Assembly: GCA_913057645.1 (NCBI GenBank) | Contig: CAJXOU010000023.1 | Location: forward strand, 1-43,411 | DNA: 43,411 nucleotides | Direction: 5' to 3' | Source: an uncultured Rhodobiaceae bacterium | GTDB lineage: Bacteria > Pseudomonadota > Alphaproteobacteria > Parvibaculales > Parvibaculaceae | The notes under the pieces: generated by a model | The model's database searches: none | Told to the model about the DNA's origin: nothing | What the model saw: the letters and a program-made list of their open reading frames with translations, nothing else | Program-made: the position numbers and the translations under genes | Part shown: positions 8,408 to 18,614 of the stretch, piece by piece | Position numbering within the stretch: the stretch's first letter is position 1 | Layout of the letters: each line of letters starts with the position of its first letter

Positions 8408-9604
<1,197 letters not shown>

Positions 9605-9642
9605 CCGCACGTTAAATCTGCGAACAGGAAACCGGAGCCGCC

Positions 9643-9969
9643 ATGAAAGCCGCCATCTATCGCTGGAAGGTCGCGCCCGGTGACGAGGAATACTTCGCGC
9701 GGCGCTGGCATGAGATCACGCAAGACATCATGCGCGATCATGGCGGCGGCGGCTCGCGGCTGCACCGCGCGGAGAATGGCGACTTCGTCGCCTATGCGCG
9801 CTGGCCCTCGAAGGAAGCCCGCGACAAGGCTTTCGCCGATTATTCGAAGGACCCGAACCGCGCCATTCCGCAGCGCGAGGGCAAGGCGGAACTCATCGAG
9901 GAAGTCTGGCTCGACATCGAGGACGACCTGCTGACCCCGGAAGCGGACCTGCCCGACCGTTTCAAATAG
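9643..9969 (+). CDS. Small dimeric alpha/beta-barrel (antibiotic biosynthesis monooxygenase-like) protein
   Basis: A 108-residue protein with a ferredoxin-like ABM pattern: a first strand with the IYRWKVAPG opening, a long helix (YFARRWHEITQDIMRDHGG), a second strand pair (SRLHRAENGDFVAYARWPSKEARDKAF) and a last strand (AELIEEVWLDIEDDLL). Such proteins act as cofactor-free monooxygenases, heme-degrading enzymes or simple binders; no diagnostic residue decides here. An AAACCGGAG site precedes the ATG. Its stop is one base from the stop of the convergent GST gene. Confidence 0.65.
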   Translation: MKAAIYRWKVAPGDEEYFARRWHEITQDIMRDHGGGGSRLHRAENGDFVAYARWPSKEARDKAFADYSKDPNRAIPQREGKAELIEEVWLDIEDDLLTPEADLPDRFK

Positions 9970-9970
9970 C

Positions 9971-10606
9971 TCAGGCGGCGCGGGGCGCGAGCTGATCCGT
10001 CGCGGCAAAGCTCGGCCGCGCGCGCATCGCGTCGAGCCATGCGGCGGTCTTCGGGAAACGCGCGAGCAATGCCTGACCCTCCGGCGTCATCGACGTGAAA
10101 TGGAGATGCGGGAAGAGGAAACAGTCGGCGATGGAAAGCGTGCCGCCGACGAGGAAGGGATGTCTGTCGAGGTCGGCGGAGATCACTTCCATCTGCAGCT
10201 CTGCTTCCTTCACCGCCGCCGCGACGCGCGCCTCATCCGTCTTTCCGCCCTGCGAGGGCACGAGAAGCCGCTCCTTCGCGATGCCGTTCGTCATCGACGG
10301 GAAGATGAAGGAATTGACGAGGCTCGCCCAGCGCAGCACCCGCGCTTGCCCCACCGCATCGCCGGGCTGGAGCGCAGGACCGTCAAAGGCGCGGTCGATG
10401 TAATGCGTGATGGCGAGCGTCTCGTAGAGCCGGACTTGCCCATGTTCGAGAACGGGCGACTTCGTGAAGGGGTTGAGTTTCCGGTGCGTGTCGCTTCCCG
10501 CTTCGATGGCATTCACCGACCAGCCGATGCCCTTCTCCTCGGCGGCAAGCGTTGCCGTCCAGAGATAGACGCTCATGGGCTGCGAATGAAAGACGATGGC
10601 GCTCAT
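9971..10606 (-). CDS. Glutathione S-transferase
   Basis: A 211-residue two-domain GST. The N-terminal thioredoxin fold carries the cis-proline region (KSPVLEHGQVRLYETLAITHYI) with Glu-Thr in place of the common Glu-Ser contact to the glutathione gamma-glutamyl group. The C-terminal helical domain has the folding motif LSIADCFLFPHL. Start: ATG 10606 has an excellent CAGGAGGG site; the frame continues to 10663 without it. The DsbA-type isomerase gene lies 99 bp upstream on the same strand. A class cannot be assigned safely. Confidence 0.9.
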   Translation of the reverse strand: MSAIVFHSQPMSVYLWTATLAAEEKGIGWSVNAIEAGSDTHRKLNPFTKSPVLEHGQVRLYETLAITHYIDRAFDGPALQPGDAVGQARVLRWASLVNSFIFPSMTNGIAKERLLVPSQGGKTDEARVAAAVKEAELQMEVISADLDRHPFLVGGTLSIADCFLFPHLHFTSMTPEGQALLARFPKTAAWLDAMRARPSFAATDQLAPRAA

Positions 10607-10705
10607 GGAAATCCCTCCTGTCGTGTTCTGGAGCGAGATTGGGCGCGCGGCGCGAAGACGCAAGAGACGGCACGCAGCGGCTCTGCGCGTTTCCCCGAAT
10701 TGGTC

Positions 10706-11293
10706 CTAACGCTTCGCCCATAAGAGCGCCGCCTCGAGACGGTCGTTGCCCCAGAAGAGTTCGTCGCGGACAAGGAAACTCGGCGCGCCGAAGATGCCGC
10801 GCCTGATGGCTTCGTCCGTCTGCGACTTCAGGCGCTCCTTGTTTTCAGGCTCGTTCGAGCGCGCGAGAAGCTTCCCCGCGTCGAGATTGAGCGAAGAGAG
10901 AATGCCGGAGAGCACGGCCTCTTCCGAAATGTCCTTCTGTTCCGAGAAATTCGCGAGATAGACGCGGCGCGTGAAGTCCGGCCCCCAGTCCTCCTCCTGC
11001 CCGAGAAGCGCGAGCCGCGCCGCCTTGAGCCCGTTCTGCGGGAAGCGGACGGGCTCTTTCAGCGCGAGGCCCTGCGCCTCGCAGAGCCGCGCCATGTCGC
11101 GCCACATGTATTTTCCCTTGGCGGGATAGATGTTGAAGGGGCTGTCGTTCCAGCCCTGCGCGCCGAAGATCGGGCCGAGCAGAAAGGGCCGCCAGAGAAG
11201 TTCGACGCCCGCCGATCTTGCGGCCGCTTCCACGCGCATCGCGGCCGGATATGAATAGGTGCTCGCGAACTCGTACCAGAATTCGACTTTCAT
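10706..11293 (-). CDS. 2-hydroxychromene-2-carboxylate isomerase-family (DsbA-like) protein
   Basis: A 195-residue thioredoxin-fold kappa-class GST relative. The N-terminus MKVEFWYEFASTYSYPA places Ser11 at the glutathione-contact position that replaces CxxC in this family. The cis-proline segment GIFGAPSFLVRDELFWGNDRLE is typical of HCCA isomerases, which use glutathione in naphthalene-type aromatic breakdown. No other naphthalene genes are nearby, so the real substrate may be another glutathione conjugate. It is adjacent to a GST gene, which fits a shared glutathione role. The start at 11293 follows GGGAGA. Confidence 0.85.
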   Translation of the reverse strand: MKVEFWYEFASTYSYPAAMRVEAAARSAGVELLWRPFLLGPIFGAQGWNDSPFNIYPAKGKYMWRDMARLCEAQGLALKEPVRFPQNGLKAARLALLGQEEDWGPDFTRRVYLANFSEQKDISEEAVLSGILSSLNLDAGKLLARSNEPENKERLKSQTDEAIRRGIFGAPSFLVRDELFWGNDRLEAALLWAKR

Positions 11294-11379
11294 GGGCGTC
11301 TCCCGATCAGCGATGCGAGAGCCTGCCGCAGGACGGTGCGAAAGCAAAGCGGCGCGCGCGCAACGCGCCTTGCGCGAAG

Positions 11380-12318
11380 CTAGACCCGCGTCTCCGTATC
11401 GAGCTTCAGCACTTCGGCGATTTCGCGGATGAAGGCGATGTCCTCCACGAAGTCGTGGATATGATCGTTGCGGCGGAGATCGCGCCAGGGCGAGGGTTGC
11501 GCGAAGTAGCCCCGCCGCCCGTCGATGGCGAGAAGAAGTTCCTCGCCCGCAAAGGCGGCCTGCATCGGCCCGCCGCTTACATCCGCGAGGCGCACGAGCC
11601 GCTCCATGAATGCGGGCGTCAGGAGATAGCGGGCTTCCACCTGATCGTCCGAGAAAACCTCGAACCGCTCCTCGAAGCGGGGATCTTCAAGCCGGACACG
11701 CTCGCTCCCGCCGCCCGCATGGGCGAGCGCATTGAGGATGCCCCTGTCGCCGAGCACGTAAGTGCGGCCGGAAAACCGTTTCGGAAAGCGGTAGCGCGCG
11801 ACGAGCCCGCGAAAGACGAGATCGTAATCGTCGCGCTTGTCGCGCCGGACTTTCCGTTCGAGAAAGGCTTCGGCAAGCTCGAAGGGCACGCCGCCCACTT
11901 CGCCGCGCACGTGGTCCTCCAGCGATTGGCGGTCGTGGCCAGGCAGCAGACGGCACGCTTCGAAGGGACGGAGAAAACCATCCGGCGGCTCCGCCGCGTA
12001 TTCATAGCCGAAATGACCGAAGACTTTGGCGGAGAGTTCCTCGGCGAACTCTCGTCCCCAGGTGAGGACCGAGGTGAGGAGGAGCGCGCCGCCGATCATC
12101 ACCGCGATGCTGGCAAACAGTCCGAAGCCGCGCGTGTCCTCGTCGGCGATCAGTTCACCGGACGCGACAAAGCAGGCAAGGCCGAATGCGATCACCGGCA
12201 GCGCCCGCCAGAGCGAACGGCGAAGTACCGCCTTGCGCTCGGTTTCCTTTTCCTCGATCCAGGGGGCGATCTCGCGCGCGAAGAAGCCTTCGAAGCCTGC
12301 GCCCGGCTCCGCCGTCAT
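11380..12318 (-). CDS. DUF3137 membrane protein (LemA partner)
   Basis: A 312-residue protein with two adjacent transmembrane helices near residues 37-56 and 65-84, then a large cytoplasmic DUF3137 domain (FGHFGYEY, FRGLVARYRFPKRFSGRTYVL, FEERFEVFSDDQVEARYLLTP). The EERFEVFSxDQVEARYLL segment is the family hallmark. The function is unknown. It starts 7 nt after the stop of lemA, an association seen in many bacteria, so the two probably act at the membrane together. No signal peptide. Confidence 0.85.
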   Translation of the reverse strand: MTAEPGAGFEGFFAREIAPWIEEKETERKAVLRRSLWRALPVIAFGLACFVASGELIADEDTRGFGLFASIAVMIGGALLLTSVLTWGREFAEELSAKVFGHFGYEYAAEPPDGFLRPFEACRLLPGHDRQSLEDHVRGEVGGVPFELAEAFLERKVRRDKRDDYDLVFRGLVARYRFPKRFSGRTYVLGDRGILNALAHAGGGSERVRLEDPRFEERFEVFSDDQVEARYLLTPAFMERLVRLADVSGGPMQAAFAGEELLLAIDGRRGYFAQPSPWRDLRRNDHIHDFVEDIAFIREIAEVLKLDTETRV

Positions 12319-12325
12319 GACGGCC

Positions 12326-12907
12326 TCACGCCATCAGCTTGTTGACGTCGACAGGCTCGCGCGCCGCCGGGTCCTCGATCTCGTAGAACGGGAAGGGCTG
12401 CACATTGGCCAGGCGCGCAATGATGGAACCCGGGAAAATCTCGACCGCGTTGTTGAGCCGCGTCACCGCCGAATTGTAGAAGCGCCGCGCGGCAGCGATG
12501 TTGCCCTCCACTTCCTCGAACGTCGCCTGTGCACGCGTCACCGTCTCGGCGGAGCGAAGCTCTGGATAGTTCTCGGCGACGGCGAAGAGCTGCATCATGC
12601 CCGCCTCGAGCTTCCTCAAAGCGTCGAGATGCTCCTCGACCGCCTTCGGATCGTCCTTCGCGTAAGGCGTCTCGACCTTCGCACGGAGCGCCGTCAGACC
12701 CTCCAGAAGGCCCTTCTCATGCGTCATGAACTTCTGCGCCAGCGCGACGATGTTGGGCAGGAGGTCGAAGCGTTTGCGGAGCTGGACGTCGATCGAGCCC
12801 ATCGCCTCGCGAACGTCGTTCCGCCGCGTGATGAGGCTCGCATACCAGACATAGCCGCCAATGAGAATGACGGCCGCGAGCAGCAGCAGAATGACCGAGA
12901 AATTCAT
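12326..12907 (-). CDS. lemA: LemA-family membrane protein
   Basis: A 193-residue protein with a single N-terminal transmembrane helix (about 4-26) followed by a long helical bundle. RFDLLPNIVALAQKFMTHEKGLLEGLTALRA matches the LemA core (RxDLIPNLVxxVKGYxxHE). ENYPELRSAETVTRAQATFEEVEGNIAAARRFYNSAV is the second conserved block. LemA proteins are membrane-anchored with unknown biochemical function. It is the first gene of a lemA-DUF3137 operon. No strong -35/-10 pair is evident in the short upstream gap to 13000. Confidence 0.9.
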   Translation of the reverse strand: MNFSVILLLLAAVILIGGYVWYASLITRRNDVREAMGSIDVQLRKRFDLLPNIVALAQKFMTHEKGLLEGLTALRAKVETPYAKDDPKAVEEHLDALRKLEAGMMQLFAVAENYPELRSAETVTRAQATFEEVEGNIAAARRFYNSAVTRLNNAVEIFPGSIIARLANVQPFPFYEIEDPAAREPVDVNKLMA

Positions 12908-13000
12908 GGATTATCCCCAAAATATCCGCACCAGGGTCGATTATGACAGGCAAATCGCGTCCCGTCGCCTTCCCTGCGGTACAGGCGGCGACGCCCGCTC

Positions 13001-13606
13001 TCAGCCGTGAGCGATGCCCGCCGCGCGTTCGACGTATGACCAGATTTCTTCCTGCGCCGAAGCGAGGGGCATCGGCGGTTTTACCCTCAGCGCATGGCTG
13101 ACGCCCGCCGTCACGCCGCCAAGGATCATGGCAACGAGAAGGGCCGGATCCTGAGCCTTGTCGATATCGCCCGCTTTCTGTGCCGCGGCAATGTTGCGCG
13201 CGCCGAGCAGGTTGAGCCTGCGGCGTCGCTCTGATTCTTCCGCCGCAAAGGCGGGGTCGGCGCGGACCACATCGACGACAAGCGGCGCCACGGGATCCTC
13301 ATACATCAGACGGACGAATTCATGGGTGCGCGCCTTTTCGCGCTCCTTCCAGCTCGCGCCTTCATAGGGGATGGCAAGCACCGCCTCGTCGAGACGTTCA
13401 TAGAAGTCCCGGACGACCGCGTTGAGAAGCCCGGACTTGTTGCCGAAGTGATAATAGGCGAGCCCTTCGGACACGCCCGCGCGCCGCGCCACCTCCGCCA
13501 TCTCGAGATCGCCCGCGCCTTCCAGAAGACTCGCGCGCGCGGCCGCGACGATGAGGCTGCGCGCCTCGCGCGGCGAGCGCCGCTTGCGCGGCTTCTGTTC
13601 CGTCAC
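13001..13606 (-). CDS. TetR-family transcriptional regulator
   Basis: A 201-residue repressor-type protein with a basic N-terminus (KPRKRRSPREARSL) and the TetR helix-turn-helix at about 30-62 (MAEVARRAGVSEGLAYYHFGNKSGLLNAVV). The C-terminal ligand domain is unclassified. Its ATG overlaps the PhyH-family stop (ATGA, 13603-13606), so it is translationally coupled to that gene. The likely operator is the perfect palindrome at 14491-14509 in the shared promoter, which implies autoregulation and control of the dioxygenase by a small lipid or acyl-CoA ligand (inferred). Confidence 0.9.
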   Translation of the reverse strand: MTEQKPRKRRSPREARSLIVAAARASLLEGAGDLEMAEVARRAGVSEGLAYYHFGNKSGLLNAVVRDFYERLDEAVLAIPYEGASWKEREKARTHEFVRLMYEDPVAPLVVDVVRADPAFAAEESERRRRLNLLGARNIAAAQKAGDIDKAQDPALLVAMILGGVTAGVSHALRVKPPMPLASAQEEIWSYVERAAGIAHG

Positions 13607-14478
13607 GAAGGGCCGCCCTCATCAAGTATCCGCTTCGGATGCATGCCGTTCACCATGCCCATAAAGGGCGGATAGATGCTGTAGCCGAGCATCCGCTTCA
13701 TGTCTTCCGACACGGCTTGCACGGTATCCTTCGACATGGACAGGAAATAGTTTTCCTGCGTCCGGAGCCAGGGCTCGCAGTACTGGCAGGTGACCGCGAG
13801 ACGCGGCGTGGCGGAAAGATTGGCGCCGCCGCCATGCCAGAGCGTGCCCGGATAGAAGATCACGGAACCTGCTGGCATCACCGCCTTGACCTTCCGGTCT
13901 CCGTCGCCCGGCATGCGCCCGTCCGGCCATGTGTGGCTGCCGGGAACAACGACGGTCGCACCATTTTCCTCGGTAAAATCGTCGATGGCCCAGACCGTCG
14001 CCGCGCCGAGCGGCGGACGCGGACGCGGCACGCGGTAGAAGCCGTCATCTGAATGGAGATACTGGGCTTCCTCTCCCGGCATGATGTTGATGGCCTGACA
14101 TTGCGAGAGAAGATAGTTGGGCAGAAACATCCGGTCGAGCAGCGCGAGGATGCGGGGATGCTCGATCAGCCGGTCGGTGGCACGAGTCTTCTCCGGTACC
14201 CCGTAGAGCCGCTGCGTGTTGACCCCCTCGAAGGCATTGCGCCCGGTATGACCGAGCAGCGGCAACAGCGCCGCCTTGATCTCGGCGATCTCCTCGTCGT
14301 TCAGCAGGGATTCGATGACGACATAGCCGTCGTCCTCGAGCTTTCGCACATCTTGCGCCAACTGGCCGGGATCGATCTTCCGGACGGCCTCGCTGCGGCT
14401 TGCCTTGTACGTGCCCGCCAGATCGCTTCCGAGCGCCTGCAGCGTTTCAACCTTGGGAAAGGCCTTCTCCCCGGACAT
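13603..14478 (-). CDS. Phytanoyl-CoA dioxygenase-family Fe(II)/2-oxoglutarate enzyme
   Basis: A 291-residue PhyH-fold oxygenase. The iron facial triad is complete: His142 and Asp144 (LHSDDG) and His215 (LWHGGGAN). Arg226 (TPRLAVT) is placed to bind 2-oxoglutarate. The family hydroxylates the alpha carbon of branched acyl-CoAs or related small molecules; the substrate here is not known. AAAGGAGG precedes ATG 14478. It is the first gene of a two-gene operon with the TetR regulator, whose start it overlaps by 4 bp. Confidence 0.86.
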   Translation of the reverse strand: MSGEKAFPKVETLQALGSDLAGTYKASRSEAVRKIDPGQLAQDVRKLEDDGYVVIESLLNDEEIAEIKAALLPLLGHTGRNAFEGVNTQRLYGVPEKTRATDRLIEHPRILALLDRMFLPNYLLSQCQAINIMPGEEAQYLHSDDGFYRVPRPRPPLGAATVWAIDDFTEENGATVVVPGSHTWPDGRMPGDGDRKVKAVMPAGSVIFYPGTLWHGGGANLSATPRLAVTCQYCEPWLRTQENYFLSMSKDTVQAVSEDMKRMLGYSIYPPFMGMVNGMHPKRILDEGGPS

Positions 14479-14490
14479 GCCCGCCTCCTT

Positions 14491-14509
14491 TATTGAGTTA
14501 AACTCAATA
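14491..14509. promoter_or_regulatory. Putative TetR operator (perfect 19-bp palindrome)
   Basis: tattgagtt-a-aactcaata: 9-bp arms around one central base, without mismatch. It overlaps the candidate -10 of the phyH-tetR promoter and abuts the ribosome site (14484-14489), an ideal position for repression. Binding is inferred from position and from the adjacent TetR gene. Confidence 0.7.
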
Positions 14510-14533
14510 TAATTGGGCCGTCCTGCCGGTCAA
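14506..14533 (-). promoter_or_regulatory. Candidate sigma-70 promoter of the phyH-tetR operon
   Basis: On the minus strand, TTGACC (14533-14528), a 16-bp spacer and TATATT (14511-14506). The -10 shares bases with the palindrome at 14491-14509. Confidence 0.55.
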
Positions 14534-14574
14534 GAGGAATCCGGGCGCCGCCCTCGCTCGCCCCAATCCCTCCA

Positions 14575-14602
14575 TTGTCTCCCTTCCACTTTTCCCTATA
14601 GT
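14575..14602 (+). promoter_or_regulatory. Candidate promoter of argG
   Basis: TTGTCT (14575-14580), a 16-bp spacer and TATAGT (14597-14602), giving a predicted leader of about 28 nt before ATG 14637. The region carries no obvious leader peptide or ARG-box-like repeat. Confidence 0.5.
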
Positions 14603-14636
14603 GCGCCGCAAAATCGACCCTCCATAAGGTAGCGAA

Positions 14637-15866
14637 ATGAGCGCCGAGAAATCCGTGAAAAAGGTGGTGCTGGCCTACTCGGGCGGCCTCGACACTTCGG
14701 TCATCCTGAAATGGCTGGAGGAGACCTATGGCTGCGAGGTGGTGACCTTCACCGCCGACCTCGGCCAGGGCGAGGAGCTGGAGCCGGCACGGAAGAAAGC
14801 CGAGATGCTCGGCGTGAAGGAAATCTACATCGAGGACCTGCGCGAGACCTTCGTCCGCGACTATGTCTTCCCGATGTTTCGGGCGAACGCGCTTTACGAA
14901 GGCGTCTACCTGCTCGGTACCTCGATCGCGCGGCCGCTGATCGCCAAGCGCCAGATCGAGATCGCCCATGAGACGGGGGCGGACGCCGTCTGCCACGGCT
15001 CGACCGGCAAGGGCAACGACCAGGTCCGCTTCGAGCTCGGCTATGGCGCGCTCGACCCCGACATCAAGATCATCGCGCCCTGGCGCGAATGGGATCTGAC
15101 CTCGCGCACGAAGCTCATCGAATTCGCCGAGAAGCACCAGATCCCGATCGCGAAGGACAAGCGGGGCGAAGCGCCCTTCTCGGTCGACGCGAACCTTCTC
15201 CACATCTCCGCCGAGGGCAAGGTGCTGGAAGACCCGGCGGAAGAAGCGCCGGAATATGTCTATTCCCGTTCCGTCTCGCCGGAAGAAGCGCCCGACAAGC
15301 CGACCTATGTCGAAATCGGCTTCGAAAAGGGCGACGCGGTTTCCATCGACGGCGAAAGGCTCTCGCCCGCCTCGCTGCTGACGAAGCTCAACAAGCTCGG
15401 CGGCGACAACGGCATCGGCCGCCTCGATCTCCTCGAAAACCGCTTCGTCGGCATGAAGTCGCGCGGCATCTACGAGACCCCGGGCGGCACGGTGCTGCTC
15501 GCCGCCCATCGCGGCATCGAGTCGATCACGCTCGACCGCGGCGCGGCCCACCTGAAAGACGAGATCATGCCGCGCTATGCGGAACTCATCTATAACGGCT
15601 TCTGGTGGTCGCCCGAGCGCGAGATGCTGCAGGCCCTGATCGACAAGAGCCAGGAAATGGTGACGGGCACGGTGCGCGTGAAGCTCTACAAGGGCTCGGT
15701 CGCGCTTGTCGGCCGCTCCTCGCCCTATTCGCTCTATTCGGAGGCTCATGTGACCTTCGAGGAAGATGCGGGCGCCTACGACCAGAAGGACGCGAGCGGA
15801 TTCATCAAGCTGAACGCGCTGCGCCTGCGCCTTCTCGCGGCCCGCAACAAGAGGGTGACGAAGTAA
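14637..15866 (+). CDS. argG: Argininosuccinate synthase
   Basis: A 409-residue ATP-pyrophosphatase-family enzyme that joins citrulline and aspartate to form argininosuccinate, the penultimate step of arginine synthesis. The N-terminal P-loop AYSGGLDTS (residues 14-22) binds ATP, and [12 protein letters not shown] (about 122-133) is the conserved aspartate/citrulline-binding segment. The length is normal. Its TAA overlaps the ATG of ppa by one base (TAATG, 15864-15868), which couples the two genes. Confidence 0.96.
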   Translation: MSAEKSVKKVVLAYSGGLDTSVILKWLEETYGCEVVTFTADLGQGEELEPARKKAEMLGVKEIYIEDLRETFVRDYVFPMFRANALYEGVYLLGTSIARPLIAKRQIEIAHETGADAVCHGSTGKGNDQVRFELGYGALDPDIKIIAPWREWDLTSRTKLIEFAEKHQIPIAKDKRGEAPFSVDANLLHISAEGKVLEDPAEEAPEYVYSRSVSPEEAPDKPTYVEIGFEKGDAVSIDGERLSPASLLTKLNKLGGDNGIGRLDLLENRFVGMKSRGIYETPGGTVLLAAHRGIESITLDRGAAHLKDEIMPRYAELIYNGFWWSPEREMLQALIDKSQEMVTGTVRVKLYKGSVALVGRSSPYSLYSEAHVTFEEDAGAYDQKDASGFIKLNALRLRLLAARNKRVTK

Positions 15867-16402
15867 TGCGTATCGACGCCATTCCCGCCGGCAAGAACCC
15901 GCCGAACGACATCAATGTGATCGTCGAGGTGCCGCATGGCGGCCATCCCGTGAAATACGAGATGGACAAGGAATCGGGCGCGATGTTCGTCGACCGCTTC
16001 ATGCATACGGCGATGCAGTATCCGGCGAATTACGGTTTCATTCCGCACACGCTGTCGGATGATGGCGACCCGGTGGACGTCCTCGTCGTGAGCCGCATCC
16101 CGGTCGTGCCCGGCGCGGTGATCCGATCGCGGCCCATCGGCGTGCTGATGATGCATGACGAGGCGGGCGGCGACGAGAAGCTGCTGGCGGTGCCGGTCGA
16201 GAAGCTCAATCCCTATTACAAGAATGTCCAGAATTACACGGACATGCCGGAAATCCTGATCCAGCGCATCACCCATTTCTTCCAGCACTACAAGGACCTG
16301 GAAGAAGGCAAATGGGTGAAGGTCGACGGCTGGAAGGATGCGGACTTCGCCCGCGAGATCATCGTGAAGGCGATCGAGGCGGAAAAGCAGAAGAACGGTT
16401 AG
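15866..16402 (+). CDS. ppa: Inorganic pyrophosphatase (family I)
   Basis: A 178-residue soluble pyrophosphatase. The hallmark [10 protein letters not shown] (about 65-74) supplies the metal-binding aspartates; [24 protein letters not shown] and the late KKY-equivalent [14 protein letters not shown] are in place. It hydrolyses the pyrophosphate released by biosynthetic ligases such as ArgG, which gives a metabolic reason for the one-base overlap with argG. Start: ATG 15866 within TAATG. Its stop overlaps the stop of the convergent tag gene by 4 bp. Confidence 0.95.
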   Translation: MRIDAIPAGKNPPNDINVIVEVPHGGHPVKYEMDKESGAMFVDRFMHTAMQYPANYGFIPHTLSDDGDPVDVLVVSRIPVVPGAVIRSRPIGVLMMHDEAGGDEKLLAVPVEKLNPYYKNVQNYTDMPEILIQRITHFFQHYKDLEEGKWVKVDGWKDADFAREIIVKAIEAEKQKNG

Positions 16403-17073
16403 TCGGGGTCGGCCGACATCGCCAGCGTGCGGCTGATCGCCATCAACGGACGGCCGCTTTCCTTTCGCCAGACATTGAACGCTTCCTGCACCGCCCGCAT
16501 CGCCTTTGCAGAAGTCGGCGCTTTCTCGACCACGCCGGCCTGAACGAGCGCGGCGGCGACCGACGGCGACATTACCCAGCCATCGACACCCATCTGTCTG
16601 AGGAAGAACTGCGCGCTCGCCCCCGACAGGCGGTTGCCACGCTTCTTCATGGTGTCGAGAAGTCCGGCGAAGTTTTCCGGCTTCGATCCGCCGAAGAAGG
16701 CGCCCGCCGAGCCGAACTCCTCCGCAAGATCGCAGACGAAGCGCGCATTGTCGCGCGTGGCCAGAATCTTCGCGCCGTTGCGCACGATCCGCGTATCGCC
16801 CGCGAGACGTTCGATATCCTCTTCGGCATAGAAGGCGATGCGATGCGGATCGAAGCGGTCGAACGCGTCCTCGAAGCCCGGCCACTTGTTCTCGATCACA
16901 CGCCACACGAAACCGGCCTGAAAGACCGCCTTCGTCATGCCCGCCAGCCAGCGGTCATCCGGAATTTTCTTCAGCGCAGCGGCACTTTTCGGCTTCGGCA
17001 GTTCCGCTTCGACGGCCTTCGCACCGCCATGCCGCTTCGCCGCACGCGCAAATATCTTCTCGAACTTTTCCAT
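16399..17073 (-). CDS. tag: DNA-3-methyladenine glycosylase I-family protein
   Basis: A 224-residue helix-hairpin-helix-fold base-excision enzyme of the Tag family. Segments such as [31 protein letters not shown] and [29 protein letters not shown] follow the Tag core. It lacks the N-terminal CGW segment and the C-terminal His/Cys pair that bind zinc in E. coli Tag, so it belongs to a zinc-free branch; activity on 3-methyladenine is inferred. GGAGG precedes ATG 17073. It is convergent with ppa, overlapping by 4 bp. Confidence 0.82.
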   Translation of the reverse strand: MEKFEKIFARAAKRHGGAKAVEAELPKPKSAAALKKIPDDRWLAGMTKAVFQAGFVWRVIENKWPGFEDAFDRFDPHRIAFYAEEDIERLAGDTRIVRNGAKILATRDNARFVCDLAEEFGSAGAFFGGSKPENFAGLLDTMKKRGNRLSGASAQFFLRQMGVDGWVMSPSVAAALVQAGVVEKAPTSAKAMRAVQEAFNVWRKESGRPLMAISRTLAMSADPD

Positions 17074-17111
17074 TCGCTCCTCCCGAGGCCGCAGACAAGT
17101 CTAGGCGAGGC

Positions 17112-18614
17112 TCAGGGAAGCTGCCACGGCGTTTCCGGCCCGAGCACATGGCCCGCGACCTCGTGCATCAGCACCTTGCCGCTGTCGGAATTCGTGAGCA
17201 CGACGATGCCGCTCCGCCGCGCGGGGTCGATCACCATGAGCCCGCGCAGGCCGATATTGGCCGTGCTGTGCCAGATCGTCAGGCCGTCCGGGCGTTCGCG
17301 CGTGCCGAAACCGAGTCCCCAGCCATAGACGTCGCGCCCATCGCCGCCGATCTCGATGCGCTCGTCGACGATGCGCGCCCGCGCCGAGGGCCCGATGAGG
17401 CCGCCATCGATAAAGGCGGAAACGAAGAGACCGAGATCATGCGCGCTGGAGCGAAGGGAAAGCGCGGCGTTGAAGTCATGCCCGTCACGCGCGGGCAACG
17501 GCACCTGCCACGTCATGAACAGCAGGCTCGCCAGAAAGACGATACCGAACGAGAGCGGGCTGAGCGGCGCGCGGCGCGCACCGCGCGAGATCACACCGTC
17601 GTACCGTCCCCTGTCGAAGATGAAACGCAGATACTGGAGCAGCGCCGCCAGCACGGCGACTCCCGCGATCCAGACCATGAAATAGCCGAGACAGAACAGA
17701 AGCGCCCAGCCGCCCTGCAGATAGTAGAGAAACAGGCCCGCCCCGATGGGCGCCGCCGCGGCGGCAGGGACGAGATCGAAAGGTTCGAGCCTCAGCCGGT
17801 GAAAGCCGAGCCGCACCACCAGGATCGTCGCGATGGCGAGAACAAGGAAGATCGCAATCAGCGGTCCGGCGAAGGCGAGGATCGGCACCCAGAGGGCATG
17901 ATGGCCGCGTGCGACTTCGCTCACCAGCGCTTCGGGAATGATGTAGCCGGAAGACGACATGCCGAGCGGCTGGAAAACACGCTGCCGCATCAACCGGTCG
18001 AAGGACATGCCCTCCACTTCCGACATGACATCGGCGAGATAGACATAGCCCATGCCGGAATAGGAGAACGCGCTTCCCGGCTCGAAGCCGACCGAGCGCG
18101 AGCCGAGCCGGACGCGGTCGGAAAGACCTGAACGGTGGGTAAGCACATCCCGCAGCGTGATCTTCGCGGACGCCTCGTCATTGGGGAGCCAGGGCTCTTC
18201 CAGATTTTCCGAAAGCGGGGCGTCGAGGGAAAGCTTCTTCTCCTTTACGAGGAGCAGCGCGCCATAGGCTTCGATCGGAAGGCCGATGCCGCCTGCCTCG
18301 AACAGCGTGTTCTCGGTCACCGGCTGGTCGCCGTCCGTGTCGGCGACGCCGTAGCCTTTCTCGAGAATGATTTCGCCATCATCGATGATGGCGATGGCGA
18401 CACCCGGCACGTCGAGCTCTTCCATCCGCCGCTCGATCAGATAATCGAGCGCACCGCGCATTTCCTCCCGCGGCCAGTCGAGCATGTTGTCTTCACGCGC
18501 TGTCGCCGCTGTAGCCGAAAAGCCACAGAGGAGAAGCACAACAAGACCCGCAAGCGCCGCCGCATATTGACGGCGCAGCGCACGAGCGGCTAAGGAAAGA
18601 GCTTCACGCCTCAA
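17112..18614 (-). CDS. Membrane beta-lactamase-fold protein lacking SxxK (probable pseudoenzyme)
   Basis: About 500 residues from a TTG start. It has a signal-like helix (15-36), then a beta-lactamase/PBP4-like domain. The catalytic SxxK is replaced by G109-I-G-L112 (FEAGGIGLPIEAYG), and YxN is YSG (185-187). A late His449 (WHSTANIGLRG) remains. A membrane insert of about 130 residues with four predicted helices (about 241-266, 283-299, 302-327, 353-370) splits the domain before SSAHDLGLFVSAFIDGG. Length, fold and reading frame are intact, so I read it as a structural or binding homologue. The start is uncertain: the frame runs open to 18923 and no good ribosome site is seen. Confidence 0.75.
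   Translation of the reverse strand: MRREALSLAARALRRQYAAALAGLVVLLLCGFSATAATAREDNMLDWPREEMRGALDYLIERRMEELDVPGVAIAIIDDGEIILEKGYGVADTDGDQPVTENTLFEAGGIGLPIEAYGALLLVKEKKLSLDAPLSENLEEPWLPNDEASAKITLRDVLTHRSGLSDRVRLGSRSVGFEPGSAFSYSGMGYVYLADVMSEVEGMSFDRLMRQRVFQPLGMSSSGYIIPEALVSEVARGHHALWVPILAFAGPLIAIFLVLAIATILVVRLGFHRLRLEPFDLVPAAAAAPIGAGLFLYYLQGGWALLFCLGYFMVWIAGVAVLAALLQYLRFIFDRGRYDGVISRGARRAPLSPLSFGIVFLASLLFMTWQVPLPARDGHDFNAALSLRSSAHDLGLFVSAFIDGGLIGPSARARIVDERIEIGGDGRDVYGWGLGFGTRERPDGLTIWHSTANIGLRGLMVIDPARRSGIVVLTNSDSGKVLMHEVAGHVLGPETPWQLP

Noticed and set aside
14490-15749. A 419-codon minus-strand open frame opposite argG
   Set aside because: argG is unambiguous on the plus strand, so the antisense frame is a codon-bias artefact.
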